64,000 bases of DNA from Isochrysis galbana (taxonomy: Eukaryota; Haptophyta; Isochrysidales; Isochrysidaceae). The translations under genes were made by a program, and so were the position numbers. The stretch covers positions 18,701-82,700 of the forward strand of contig CM030940.1 of the NCBI GenBank assembly GCA_018136815.1, read 5' to 3'. The notes beneath the pieces are model-generated. The model was not told where the DNA came from. It was given only the letters and a program-made list of their open reading frames with translations, and did not search any database. This document shows, piece after piece, positions 1 to 13,800 of the stretch (the stretch's first letter is position 1; each line of letters opens with the position of its first letter).

Positions 1-3000
1 TCCTTGCTACAACGAGCCCAGCGACATCGTCCTTGACACATGCCACGCGGCACTCCAACTAAGGCATCCATGGGCAAAGGTACGACAATTCTATAAATCG
101 ATGCATGCCTTTTTGCCACCCCGCTCCCTGTATATCTTTCGGCCCCTATACTGCTTGGTGGCGCACCGCTTCGCTTCCCCTTTCTTCCTGGGAGAATTGA
201 CAATATCAATATGTCCGCTCGCACTCTTGTGTTCTTGCAGGTCAAGGTCTATTTGCTTGACGACGGGCGCAATCTGGAGCGCGAGAAGACGGTCATCATG
301 ATGGGAGACGAGCGCTTCATCTACGTCGCGCGGCCCAAATTCCCGGGACTCCCCATCCACGGCAAGGCAGGCAATCTTAACCACACATTAAAATTCGTGA
401 TCTTTGCCCGCCAAGTAAGTGGCTAGGAAGCGCGCCCCAGATCTCGGCAAACGCGAGGAAATTTGAAGATGGATTGCACTGAACTCCCTTCTCGCCCTCC
501 CCCCGTCCCCGTGCAGCCCCCGACTGATAGCGACGTTGTGGTCGTTTTTGACGCCGACATGAAGGCGCACTCGAACTTTTTGCACCATATTCTGCCTTAT
601 CTTGAGGAGGACCCGCGAACGGCACTCGTGCAGACTCCCCAGGTAGGCATGCGTTGATGTTCGAGATCCAAAGCCTTCTTCTCCTACGATTTGCTGCGGC
701 CGATCCGCAATCGTGAACGCCGTTTGCGCCCAGCACTCAGTACCCCCGCTCAACGGGTGGGGATGTTGTCTTTACGCGCTTTCATCCGTTCCTTGTCATT
801 GTTCCAGCACTTTTTCAATGTGGACCACACTGGAGATGTCTTCAACCACCAAAACTGCACCTTCTTCTTCGGCGTGCAAACCGGGCTGGATGCGTGGCGG
901 GCAACTGTGTGTTGCGGGACCAACTTCGCTGTGCGTGCCTCCGCCCTCGCTGCCGTCGGTTGGTTCCCCACCGAGTCCATCACTGAAGACTTCTTACTCT
1001 CGCTCAAGGTGAGGCTGAGTTTGAGCTGGCGTACGCGCAAGCTCGGAAGCCTCGAAGGAAAGCCTGATACCCAGATGCCGCTCTGCTTTGAATGGATAGG
1101 CAGTCGCGAATTGGCCCAGCTTCCCCTTTCTTAACCCCCTGCCCATTACTGTGGCCTCTGACGTTGGCGTGTATTCTCAGATTACCGCCTCTGGCTGGCA
1201 TTGTCGATATCATGGCCACGTCCTTGTCACGGGAGAGGCTCCGGAAGATTTGAGGCAGATCTTCAAGCAAAGGTCGCGTTGGTGCACAGGATGTTTCCAG
1301 GTGTGCAGCTGTGTGAAGTCCCGAACCTTCTTTTTACGCCCTACCTTCTTGAAGACGACAGCCAGGTCATCATCCCGTCATAATACTCATCCTGTGGACA
1401 CCCGTCTCCATGTTTAGGTGTTCTTTCAAGTCGAGACCTTCATGTGGGTGCGGCAGCTGCCTGCTATTCAGATGCTCTGCTACTTTAATTCTATCATGGG
1501 TTACCTCTCCACCATCATTTGCTTCCCGGTTTTCACGGTCGTTCCCATTGTCTCAGTGTACACCAAGGTATGAGAATCGCATCGGCTTTCATTCCCAGTT
1601 TCAAGCCTGCGCCTACTCCTGCCATTTTGCTTGCGCCCATAGCGGGGCATTCATCCAACAAACCCCCGCGAATGCAGACGCACCCAGTAAAAGAGCTGAC
1701 CATCGTCCTCACGGCACTATGGGCCGCATACTTCCTCTCCATGGTCATCGTCATCGAGATGATGCCAAAGAATTTCTCGCGCTTCTCTGGCTTTCTAGGC
1801 TCCAAGGTGAGACCTCTCGTCTCACTTTTCCCAGCCCTTTTCCTAACACTATGCCGGGCGGGCCCGACATCAATTCTTCGCAGTCTTAACGCGGTGGACC
1901 CGAGCTCTGCGTTGCAGCTCTGAAAGTTTGCATCTTACGTCGATGGCCGCAACTATACTTTCCTACGTCTGCAGGTGAATTACATCATGTGGTGGTGCTT
2001 CCTTAAAGGCATGTGGAAAGCCGTGCGCGGCAGGCTAGGGCTGCGCAAGATCGTCTTCAAGGTGTGCCTCACACTACGTTTTTGAAGTTGTGGAGGTGGT
2101 TTTGTCAACTAAGGGTCACTTCCGCACGTCCATAGGTGACTGAGAAGAAGGGCGATGGCACCAAAAAGCGTGGGGCTGAGGGGGGCGACAAGAAGAAGCC
2201 ACAGCGTGGCTCAGACCAAGATGGCCTCCTCGCCGCAGAAGATCAAAAAGGTCCTTCAGGCTACACTGATGCAGAGGTATAGCAACTCTCGACACAAACA
2301 CTTCGCCATGTCACGGATCGGCGAGAGCTGGCGCATTCGTGAGGTTTGGCCTCGCTCTGACGCCATGGCTTGCAATCCACTTCAGGTTGCGCTGATGTAT
2401 GGTCTCGTAGACGAGGATGGGGAGTATGACGAGGATGCTGTTCGAGCCCTTCAAGTGCGGGCCGCCCTAGCCGGTTTTCTTTGCCCTTCTCATTGGAGCA
2501 CGGCTTGAGCTGACCCATGTCTTGACATGGCTCGTTGCTCTTTAGGAGGAACTGGCTGATGCGGAGGCGGCATCAAATGAGGAGAAGCGAGATTCCACCA
2601 AGCATGACATGAAGTTTCACTGGCTCATCTTCGTGTCCTGCTTCATCGTTGCAGTCGCCGGCGGTGTCTCAAAGACATTGGACACTCTGCAGTGGGGTTG
2701 GGATAACACGGTTCTCGCCAACGTCTCAGTAGCGTGGGTGGTCATCAATATGGTCCCCTTTGGGATGGCGCTCGGCTACGCCTATCTACCACATCAGCGC
2801 ACGGTGAGACGCCACGGTACAGCCCTTCGCCCGGATTCTGTGCGGACGTAAGCCAAGCAGATTCCGTGGTCTCCTTGCTAAATGAATTCACAGCTCCCCG
2901 CGAAGCAGAATCCGTGGTCTGCTTTCTGGAATGGTTGACTGCTGCCGCGCGGCTATGCGAATCCGATTTCAGATCCTCCATGCATTTTGCCAAAGTTACC

Positions 3001-3144
3001 GCCACATCCCACCCCATTGCCCTTATCCATCAGATGCACATACTGCTCGTGTCCGTTTCTTGGACCGTATACGCCACTGGGGTTCTCTTTGCCTTTGCTG
3101 CCATGGTGACGAAGGTCTTGTATGGCAACCCCAAATTCATGTGA
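1..3144 (+). CDS. Cellulose-synthase-like family 2 glycosyltransferase, 5' end outside the window
   Basis: Processive membrane beta-glycosyltransferase of the cellulose synthase type, expected to polymerise a UDP-sugar at the plasma membrane or Golgi. I read exons at about 2-79, 241-414, 517-642, 808-1008, 1181-1300, 1418-1567, 1678-1806, 1975-2061, 2136-2276, 2386-2454, 2546-2803 and 3034-3144, all with GT-AG borders and compatible phases. The catalytic signatures run in order: PCYNEP, LLDDGR, KAGNLNH, FDADMKA (DxD), SITEDF (TED) and QRSRW (QxxRW). Hydrophobic segments follow QxxRW (exons 6, 7 and 11), and a Lys/Asp-rich loop (exons 9-10) lies before the last ones. The stop codon is at 3142-3144. 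The last intron is the least certain; a small exon near 2890 is possible. The family call is firm; whether the product is cellulose or another glucan cannot be told. Confidence 0.85.
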
Positions 3145-3964
3145 GGGAGTCAAAACGTATAGAGAGCACCCGCAAAAGCACATGATTACGCCCCTCGTTG
3201 ACGAATACTGTCCCGAAGCCGGTCCGAGGGCGGTGTGACCGCGCCGGAGTGGCTTTCATCGCCACGATCCGTTAGGTAAGGCGCGTGAAGCGCGACTTAA
3301 AAAAGAGTGGCACGCAGTATTTCTCATTAATTTCTCATCGCTCGTTGGGCTAGATCATGGGTCTTGAGATCGCTTCGGAAATATGGCGGGCGAGTGAGGA
3401 CGAGACGAAGGCTAACTAGGGCTGAGTATTTGTGCTTTGTCTATGTGTATTTGCGCCAGCTTTCTCGCGCCTTGCGGTTCGAGATCGATCAGGTGTGTCG
3501 GTAAGTTTATTTGGGGCGGGGCTGCCTTGCTTGTGTTGAGCATTGAGCTAAGCGACGTTGAGTAGATAGGCAAGTGGGTTTTAGGTAGTCAAAATATCTT
3601 TACTAACGGCGTGCTACAAGGCAAGAAGAACCTCCGCCCAAATATACTTGTACTTGCAGCGCCCCCGCCCCACCCTGCTAGCATGAAGGAACCTCCCCTT
3701 CCGCTGCTAGGTCTATCGCCTGGACCTTTGTCCTTTGTGATCTCCATAGTTTTGTGTTGGGTGACGAGTCGCACCTATCGAAAGCGAAGGGCACTTTCAC
3801 AACCGCTATGGTGCAAGCACCGCCACACATCGCACATAGCGCACCGCATGGCGGTTGCAGCCCTATGGGCAATCCCTTCACACACACGTGCGCCGTACAT
3901 AAGCCCTGTACAAAGACGACGACTTCAACACGCCTTACATTGAATTAAATTATTAATGTTATGT
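3145..3964. other. Intergenic stretch, no gene seen
   Basis: This is the 3' flank of the glycosyltransferase gene. No coding pattern, RNA gene or clear repeat was recognised. Short ORFs here are not supported by composition or motifs. Confidence 0.5.
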
Positions 3965-4170
3965 GTTATATCCTAGCCAACCCCACTAGCTAATTGGACA
4001 CAACTTTTCAGTGCCGGAATCCCGCCATGCTTGACGAGCCAGGTGTCCGAGTGGTAGTACCGGGGGGGCAGGGGCGTCACTGCCCCCTCCCCTCGGTATT
4101 TGTCCTCCCCGGGACATATATAGAAACGCAGACAACTTCTAAAACAAAAAGATCGATCGCGGATGCGACA
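3965..4170 (+). repeat. SINE-like interspersed repeat, copy 1
   Basis: The first about 145 bases recur at 43594-43730 in the same orientation with only small changes, including the stretch CCTAGCCAACCCCACTAGC. The last about 60 bases (4111-4170) recur in inverted orientation at 17674-17735. Positions 4043-4055 (TGTCCGAGTGGT) match the A-box style of tRNA-Ser or tRNA-Leu genes, but I see no B-box at tRNA spacing. This suggests a short retroposon with a tRNA-like head. The call is inference; the repeat itself is seen directly. Confidence 0.55.
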
Positions 4171-4821
4171 TTCCCGTTGGGGAAACGCTTGCATAGCTCC
4201 GGGGCGTTGGTTGGGGTTCAGGGCCTCTTGGCTCTTGGATGGTCATCTGCTTCGCCGGCGTCGTGCGCTTGCGCTTGCGTTCTTCGCGCTCAAGGCACGC
4301 GGCTTTACCACCGTAGAATTAATTATACACACTGCACCTACATGCTAAATGTGGACATTTGGTAGCTCAAGCCGGAATATGACTTGTGACTTGCTTCTCA
4401 TTGTGCCAAAAATGTACGTGGAGTGCAAAGTTGACAACACAGAAGCGCACACAATACATGTACCCAGTACATTTACCCAGTAACGATCTACGATCTACAT
4501 CTACATGTGCAACTACCGTCTAACGCACCCTAATCGCCCACAAGGACCCAAGACCTTCTAACGTCCAAATGAGTTCACAGGACGGTACGATCATAGTACA
4601 CGCGAAACGCGGTTGGTTGTTGCTCTTCATACGGATTTGCAATGAGGCAACATATTGTCGAATGACAAGGAGGCCTACACAAGAGTTACGATGCCACGAG
4701 CTCATCAACGTGCTATCGAATTTGAGCGTGGTATCCGTGTTACGATGTGTTCGGCATGGCAACACTTTCTGCGGTTTCTTAGAGGGAGGGGCGTTCCATT
4801 GTCGCAAAGGCGCCAATGACC
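4171..4821. other. Intergenic stretch downstream of the giant repeat gene
   Basis: About 650 bases between the SINE-like repeat and the stop codon of the minus-strand repeat gene. It probably holds the 3' UTR of that gene. No gene or repeat was recognised. Confidence 0.4.
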
Positions 4822-7800
4822 TCACGACCACGCAGAACGCACGAGTCCAAATCCATGTGAGGACGGAGCGAAGAAGAGAACAAGCAGGACGCAGAAAGGC
4901 ATCGAAGATCGTGCTAGCAGCCTAGCAATACTACTGCTTGTGAGCTGCCCACAGATGGCAGCAATTCCGAAGGCCCGCATGTTGAGAGGCACAAGCCACT
5001 TGGGAGGCGACAGCTGTCCATGGGCCGCTGCATTCAAGTCAGAAGCCACATCGTGCCTTGCATCACTGAACTTTTGCAACCACGTGCAGATTGCCGATTC
5101 GCACGCCTCGGTGAGCTCCACAGCAGCCTTGCTCCGCCCCCGCTCATCCAGAGAAGAGCCGTACGAGAAATCCTCCTGCATCCTTGCGACGGCAAGTGCA
5201 TGCTCTCGTTCGGATGCTGCATGGCTTGGTTTATCCGAGGATGGCCCAGGACGATTCTCCATGCGCGGACTCCCTGATGGTGGGTCGTGATGAGAGTCGT
5301 CGTCTTCCATGAAGCTCGTTGATTCCTGCTTGATGAGTGGCTTTCCCCCGCCCCCATTTGTGGTGAGACCTTCATCGAGCACATTTCCTAACATTGTCTC
5401 TGGCATCGTAAGTGTACCCGCATCGATCTCAGTCGCCTCCATGTTCAGCATTGTCGACTTCACCTCGGCGACCGTTGCGTCGCCGAAGGCCTTGCCACCC
5501 CTGCTGACCGCATACTCCCTCTTCAAAAAATCCTTCTTAGCTTTCTTCATGAACGACGCTGGCTTCTCTATTGTATTTGGCACAGCGAAGGGAGTGGCTG
5601 CGCGTATACTGTCGAGAACTTGAGCCGGCTTCTCAGCGAGTTCGATCCGTTCGATGTCCCGCACGACGGCAAAGACGGCGTCGGAGGCCGCATTCCATGA
5701 TGCCACATCGAGACTCGCCAGCCAAGTGTGCTTCGTCTCATCTTCCTGTGAAAGCAGCCCGCACGCATCGTCGTCGTCTGTGTTGCACAAACCTGTCAGC
5801 TCAGCAAGGTCGGCTGCCTCCTTGGCGATAGTTGTCATCACAAGAGCTGCACGTGCCCATGCCAGCTCATCAAGGCCTCCTAGACGCCTGCGGATAGAAT
5901 CCGCATCAAGGGATCTCCGGGGTTCGTCCTGTGGCTCGGAGGCGAGAGTGGCAATCGCAGCTGCTGCGGCCTCCCATGAAGGCACGTCTTGACGTGTGAG
6001 CCAAGCGTGCTTGGTATGATCCTCAGCGGTGAACACTCCGCAAGATTCCTCGTCCCCCGACTTGCAAGCCTTGGAGATGGCCGCGATTTGAACTGCCTTT
6101 TGCGCCATTTCGGAGACCGCAGCAGATATCTTTCCCCACCTTGTTGTGTCGAGGCGGTCGTCGACCTCCTCTGGAGTGGGTTCCGAGGAAGTCGCCAAGG
6201 GCACTGGAGACTTATTGAAATGCTCAGCCTGGAAGCTTTTAGTGTCACGGGTGCCTTCCGATATGGGCTCATCAAGCTGCAACACTAAGAGCCGCTCCGA
6301 TTGCTCTTCATCTTTCCTCGGCGGCGTATCAGATGGGGCAAGATAAGGGTCAGCATTTGATGACGCCGATGTTGCATTTGACGTCGGGGCCTCGTCTTGT
6401 AATTTTGCTGCGCTTATCTTCTCCGACGCTGGAGTTTTGGCGCGTTCAAGATCAGCATTCTCGGGCTTGTCATTGCCATCCAGAGGAATGTTCGCGTCTG
6501 ACGGAAAGGCTGTCGGATTTGTTGGCTCGGACGGCTGTGCATCGCTTGCGATTGAAGGTGATGCGTCGCCGGTTTCCTCCTTCGGCGCTTGTAATCCTTC
6601 GCGCGCGAGCCGCGTCTTCCTCGGCCCCTGGCTCACCGTCGGCGACGCAGCCGCCTGGCTGACGGAGGATGCCATCACGTCGATGTCCTTAACATCCGCC
6701 ATCGGTTGTGGGTGAGATGCGGAGGCCTTGCCCCACTTCGACGCATCGACGCGCGCGAGCCAACCCTTTTTCGCCTCCTCTTCACTAATCGTCGGCGACT
6801 CCGCCGACTCAGCGACGGAGGCTGCCATCTCGTCAGAATCTTTGACTTCTGCCGTTGATGAATCGGATGCGGAGGTCTTGGCCCACGTCGGTGCGTCGAC
6901 GCGAGCGAGCCACGCCTTCTTCGCTTCCTCCTCGCTCATCGTTGGTGACGCTGCCGACTCAGCGACGGAGGGCATCATCTCGTCCACAACTTTTATCGTT
7001 GGTGACTCAGCAATGGAGGGCGCCATCTCGTCGACATCTACCATCGTTGGTGGCGCATCGGCGCCACCGGCATTGCCCCACGTTGGCACGTCTACACTTG
7101 CGAGTCCAGCGTTCTTCGCCTCCTCCTCGCGCATCGTCGGCGACTCTACCGAGCCAGTGACGGATGCCTTCATGTCCAATTCTTTCACATCTGCCTTTTG
7201 TGGTGGGTCCGATCTCAAAGCCTTACCCAACGTTGATGCATCGACGCGAGCCAGCCAAGCCTTCTTTGCCTCCTCCTCGTTTTTGACATTCGCATCTCGT
7301 GAGCGAGATGCGGAATCCTTGCCCCACTTAGGCGCATCAACACGTGCGAGCCAAGCCTTTTTCGCCTCTTCCTCGCTCATTCTCGGCGACGCTATTGAAT
7401 CATCGATGAATCTTGCTTCAACGCTGAAATGTTTGACATCCGCCTCTTGTGGCGGATCAGGGGCGGAAGGCTCGCCCCACTTCGGGGCATCAACCCGCGC
7501 GAGCCACGCCTCCTTCGCCTCTTGCTCGCTTATTGTCGAGGATGCTACCGACTCAACGACGAAGGGTGCCTTCTTGTCGAAATCTTTGACATCCGCCTTC
7601 TGTGGCGGGTCCGATCTTAAAGCCTTACCCCACGTCGGTGTATCGACGCGAGCGAGCCAGGCCTGCTTCGCCTCCTCCTCGCTCCTCGTCAGTGACGCTG
7701 CTGACGCTGCCGACTCTATGACAAAGGGTGCTCGCATACCAAAGTCTTTCACATCGGCCTTGTCAGGCGCAACTGATTTGCTGGCCTTGCCCCAGGTCGG

Positions 7801-10800
7801 CGCGTCGACGCGCGCAAGCCACGCTTTTCTTGCCTCCTCCTCGGTCATCGACGTCGTGGATGCATCTTCAGGATTGACATTGGCCGTATCATCTGATTCG
7901 AAGGCACGCGAAGTTGATGAGACGCTCGCTCGGCTGTACTCCGTCGTATCAAGGCTTGCTAGCCACTTTCTCTTCGCTTCTTCTTCAGCCAACTCTAGAG
8001 GTGTAGGTTGAGGCGATTCAGTGCTCGACCCGTCTGCCGACGATGACTCCACGGCAGCATGCGCCCCTCCCACAAGGTCCACCGATGCCGCTCTTTGAGG
8101 CTGCTCTGCGTTTGATGGAGAAGCAGTGTTTGGTAACGGGTCCTGCCAGGAATCTCGAATATGTCCCGCTATCCGCTGGGACGAAGACAACAAAGATGCT
8201 TGCACGGAAGACTCGGTGGTTGAATGCATGATTTCCAAGGCAATGGCCGAAATCGCCGCTGCGACAGCGCACCACATGGGAGCATCCAGATGCGCAAGTA
8301 GACGGAATTTCGCGCCATCTTCCAAGGACAGCATCGTACACGACTGGCTGACACCGAAGTCGCACATTTTCGTCAGCACATCGATATCTGCAGCTTGTTT
8401 TGCCGCCTCCGCCATTGCCATCGCCGCACTGCTCCACTCTTTGGCATCAAGGCGGCAAAGCAACGTAGGCCGCGCTCCTTCCTTGAACGTCTGCTGTAAA
8501 NNNNNNNNNNNNNNNNNNNNNNNNNNNNNNNNNNNNNNNNNNNNNNNNNNNNNNNNNNNNNNNNNNNNNNNNNNNNNNNNNNNNNNNNNNNNNNNNNNNN
8601 TCCCGGCGTAGGTTGTCATCAGTCATTGAGACTTGATCGATGAGCCACATCTCCGACGTGATGTCTTGTGGTGTCGTCGGAGGAAAGCCTTTTGATCCCG
8701 AGGCTATGGAGGCGGCCGCCGTCGCTGCACTCTCCCAGGATTCAGGGCCAAGACGAGCAAGCCATGCCAGTCTTCCAGTGTCGTCGCTGGCCAGAATATC
8801 ACACGCCTCTTCGTCACCGTCATCACAGGCTTCCTCGAGCACGGCAGTGTTCCATGCCTCCTCAGCGAGCTCGGACATCGCGGCAGATGCCGCGAACCAC
8901 ATGGTGCTGTCGAGGCGCGTGTGCCAAGCTTTTGTGGCTTGCTGTCTCAGAACCTCCAGGGACGGAGCTGCGAACCCAGGCGTTGCTTGCGAGCCGCCTG
9001 TCGGTATACCGTGGAGTGCTTGCCAAAGCCTTTGAGCCTCTGCCTCGTTTATTTTCTCCGGCCGGTCTAGACGTGAGGCGTACGCGCGTCTCGCCGCATC
9101 GTCACCGTTGGCCGCGTCGGAGTGACCGACGTCAGTTATGACAGCAGAAATGCGGCCGCCACGAGACGGCACGTTTCGCTTCGCTAGCCACTGCCTCTTT
9201 GCCTCGAGTTCAGAGAGCTTGGGTGCCGGCATGACCGAAGCTGCAGCATATTGCTGAACCGACGTGCCCGACGTCGACGAGGGGATTTCACCCTTCCTCC
9301 CAAATGGCTCTTCCATACGCGCTAGCCAGGCTCGTTTTGCCTCCTCCTCGTTAAAAAGCACTCTCTCATTTTCGACATTGGATGCAATCGCCGAAACGGC
9401 GGTGGAAGCGCCGCTTGTGCCTCTGCCCCAGCTGGATTTGTCGAGTCGAGCTAGCCAAGCCCGCTTGGCATCTTCTTCTTTGGAAAGCGCGGAACCCACT
9501 GGGAGGTCCACTGGCGTCCGCATTGCGTCGGGTTGTCCTTGTAGCTCGAGTTCCGTTGCAACTGCGGATACCGCTGCAGCTGCAGCGCTCCACGTCGAAA
9601 CGTCGAGGCGAGAGAGCCAGCGGCGTTTGGCCTCTTCCTCACGTGAGAGCATCTCGCATGACTCTTCAATGCCCGAGTCGCACTCTATCGTCAGAACGGC
9701 GACTTCGACCGCTTCCTTGACCACCTGTGCCATAGTGTCGGCAGCTTGGCGCCACGTGGGCGCATCGAGCCGCGCGAGCCACTTTTGCTTCGCAATCTCT
9801 TCCGCAGACATTGCAGGCGACCTAGCAGCAACGCCCGCGATGGCCGTCACCGCCTTCACCGTACTACCCCATGACGGTACATCAAGGCGAGCGAGCCACG
9901 CGCGCTTCGCCTCTTCCTCGTTCGATAGGATTTCGCATGCGGCGTTGTCGCCCATTCCACAAGCGTCAGTAAGGCGCGCAATCTCGCTGGCTTCCTGTGC
10001 AACATCCGCGACGGCAGACGCTGCTTTGCCCCAAGTGGGTTGGTCGAGGCGAGCAAGCCACGCCCGCTTGGCCTCCTCCTCGCTCATCCGCCGCGGCGGC
10101 GCTGCAGCGGCGGGCGCGGCTCGGGAAGCGGCGGCGCCGGATGCGCCTCGGCCCCATGTGGGCTGGTCAAGGCGAGCAAGCCACGCCCGCTTCGCTTCTT
10201 CCTCGCTCATTCGGGCCGGCAGCGCCAAGTCGGCAGAGCTAGGTGGCGTTTGCGCCGCCCCGGCCACGCGAGCAGCCGACTCGGCCGAGGTGGCAGCGGC
10301 CCCAACGGCAGCAGCCGCTGCACCCCACGTCGGAACGTCAAGGCGAGCGAGCCATCGGCGCTTCGCCTCCTCTTCGCGCGAGAGTAGCTCACACGCCTCG
10401 TCGATTCCCGAGTTGCAGTCGTCCGTCAGAGCAGCGATGTCGGCGGCCTCGTTGGCCACGTTCGCCATCGTGGTCGCCGCCTGCCGCCACGTTGGCGCGT
10501 CAAGCCGCGCAAGCCACTTCTGCTTCGCAATCTCTTCCGCAGACATCGTGGACGAGGCCCCGACCTCTGATGCGATCGTCGAGACTGCCTGCGCCGCTTT
10601 GCCCCACGACGGGACGTCGAGCCGAGCAAGCCATGCGCGCTTCGCCTCTTCCTCGCGTGATAAGATTTCGCATGCTTCGTCGTCGCCCGTGTCGCACGCG
10701 GCAGTCAACGTTGCCATGTCGGCGGCGTCTTGGGCGACCTCAGAAACAGCGGACGCAGCTTTGCCCCAAGTGGGTTGGTCGAGGCGAGCAAGCCACGCCC

Positions 10801-13800
10801 GCTTGGCCTCCTCCTCGCTCATCCGCCGCGGCGGCGCTGCAGCGGCGGCGCCGGGTGCGCCTCGGCCCCATGTGGGCTGGTCAAGGCGAGCAAGCCACGC
10901 CCGCTTCGCTTCTTCCTCGCTCATTCGGGCCGGCAGCGCCAAGTCGGCAGAGCTAGGTGGCGTTTGCGCCGCCCCGGCCACGCGAGCAGCCGACTCGGCC
11001 GAGGTGGCAGCGGCCCCAACGGCAGCAGCCGCTGCACCCCACGTCGGAACGTCAAGGCGAGCGAGCCATCGGCGCTTCGCCTCCTCTTCACGCGAGAGTA
11101 GCTCACACGCCTCGTCGATTCCCGAGTTGCAGTCGTCCGTCAGAGCAGCGATGTCGGCGGCCTCGTTGGCCACGTTCGCCATCGTGGTCGCCGCCTGCCG
11201 CCACGTTGGCGCGTCAAGCCGCGCAAGCCACTTCTGCTTCGCAATCTCTTCCGCAGACATCGTGGACGAGGCCCCGACCTCTGATGCGATCGTCGAGACT
11301 GCCTGCGCCGCTTTGCCCCACGACGGGACGTCGAGCCGAGCAAGCCATGCGCGCTTCGCCTCTTCCTCGCGTGATAAGATTTCGCATGCTTCGTCGTCGC
11401 CCGTGTCGCACGCGGCAGTCAAGGTCTCAATGCGAGCGACATCTTGGGCGATCTCAGAGACAGCAGACGCAGCTTTGCCCCAAGTGGGTTGGTCGAGGCG
11501 AGCGAGCCACGCCCGCTTGGCCTCCTCCTCGCTCATCCGCCGCGGCGGCGCAGCGGCGGCGCCGGGTGCGCCTCGGCCCCATGTGGGCTGGTCAAGGCGA
11601 GCAAGCCACGCCCGCTTCGCTTCTTCCTCGCTCACTCGGGCCGGCAGCGCCACGTCGGCAGAGCTAGGTGGCGTTTGCGCCGCCCCGGCCACGCGAGCAG
11701 CCGACTCGGCCGAGGTGGCAGCGGCCCCAACGGCAGCAGCCGCTGCACCCCACGTCGGAACGTCAAGGCGAGCGAGCCATCGGCGCTTCGCCTCCTCTTC
11801 ACGCGAGAGTAGCTCACACGCCTCGTCGATTCCCGAGTTGCAGTCGTCCGTCAGAGCAGCGATGTCGGCGGCCTCGTTGGCCACGTTCGCCATCGTGGTC
11901 GCCGCCTGCCGCCACGTTGGCGCGTCAAGCCGCGCAAGCCACTTCTGCTTCGCAATCTCTTCCGCAGACATCGTGGACGAGGCCCCGACCTCTGATGCGA
12001 TCGTCGAGACTGCCTGCGCCGCTTTGCCCCATGACGGGACGTCGAGGCGAGCAAGCCATGCGCGCTTCGCCTCTTCCTCGCGTGATAAGATTTCGCATGC
12101 TTCGTCGTCGCCCGTGTCGCACGCGGCAGTCAACGTTGCCATGTCGGCGGCGTCTTGGGCGACCTCAGAGACAGCGGACGCAGCTTTGCCCCAAGTGGGT
12201 TGGTCGAGGCGAGCAAGCCACGCCCGCTTGGCCTCCTCCTCGCTCATCCGCCGCGGCGGCGCTGCAGCGGCGGCGCCGGGTGCGCCTCGGCCCCATGTGG
12301 GCTGGTCAAGGCGAGCAAGCCACGCCCGCTTCGCTTCTTCCTCGCTCATTCGGGCCGGCAGCGCCAAGTCGGCAGAGCTAGGTGGCGTTTGCGCCGCCCC
12401 GGCCACGCGAGCAGCCGACTCGGCCGAGGTGGCAGCGGCCCCAACGGCAGCAGCCGCTGCACCCCACGTCGGAACGTCAAGGCGAGCGAGCCATCGGCGC
12501 TTCGCCTCCTCTTCACGCGAGAGTAGCTCACACGCCTCGTCGATTCCCGAGTTGCAGTCGTCCGTCAGAGCAGCGATGTCGGCGGCCTCGTTGGCCACGT
12601 TCGCCATCGTGGTCGCCGCCTGCCGCCACGTTGGCGCGTCAAGCCGCGCAAGCCACTTCTGCTTCGCAATCTCTTCCGCAGACATCGTGGACGAGGCCCC
12701 GACCTCTGATGCGATCGTCGAGACTGCCTGCGCCGCTTTGCCCCATGACGGGACGTCGAGGCGAGCAAGCCATGCGCGCTTCGCCTCTTCCTCGCGTGAT
12801 AAGATTTCGCATGCTTCGTCGTCGCCCGTGTCGCACGCGGCAGTCAACGTTGCCATGTCGGCGGCGTCTTGGGCGACCTCAGAGACAGCGGACGCAGCTT
12901 TGCCCCAAGTGGGTTGGTCGAGGCGAGCAAGCCACGCCCGCTTGGCCTCCTCCTCGCTCATCCGCCGCGGCGGCGCTGCAGCGGCGGCGCCGGGTGCGCC
13001 TCGGCCCCATGTGGGCTGGTCAAGGCGAGCAAGCCACGCCCGCTTCGCTTCTTCCTCGCTCATTCGGGCCGGCAGCGCCAAGTCGGCAGAGCTAGGTGGC
13101 GTTTGCGCCGCCCCGGCCACGCGAGCAGCCGACTCGGCCGAGGTGGCAGCGGCCCCAACGGCAGCAGCCGCTGCACCCCACGTCGGAACGTCAAGGCGAG
13201 CGAGCCATCGGCGCTTCGCCTCCTCTTCGCGCGAGAGTAGCTCACACGCCTCGTCGATTCCCGAGTTGCAGTCGTCCGTCAGAGCAGCGATGTCGGCGGC
13301 CTCGTTGGCCACGTTCGCCATCGTGGTCGCCGCCTGCCGCCACGTTGGCGCGTCAAGCCGCGCAAGCCACTTCTGCTTCGCAATCTCTTCCGCAGACATC
13401 GTGGACGAGGCCCCGACCTCTGATGCGATCGTCGAGACTGCCTGCGCCGCTTTGCCCCACGACGGGACGTCGAGCCGAGCAAGCCATGCGCGCTTCGCCT
13501 CTTCCTCGCGTGATAAGATTTCGCATGCTTCGTCGTCGCCCGTGTCGCACGCGGCAGTCAACGTTGCCATGTCGGCGGCGTCTTGGGCGACCTCAGAGAC
13601 AGCGGACGCAGCTTTGCCCCAAGTGGGTTGGTCGAGGCGAGCAAGCCACGCCCGTTTGGCCTCCTCCTCGCTCATCCGCCGCGGCGGCGCTGCAGCGGCG
13701 GCGCCGGGTGCGCCTCGGCCCCATGTGGGCTGGTCAAGGCGAGCAAGCCACGCCCGCTTCGCTTCTTCCTCGCTCATTCGGGCCGGCAGCGCCAAGTCGG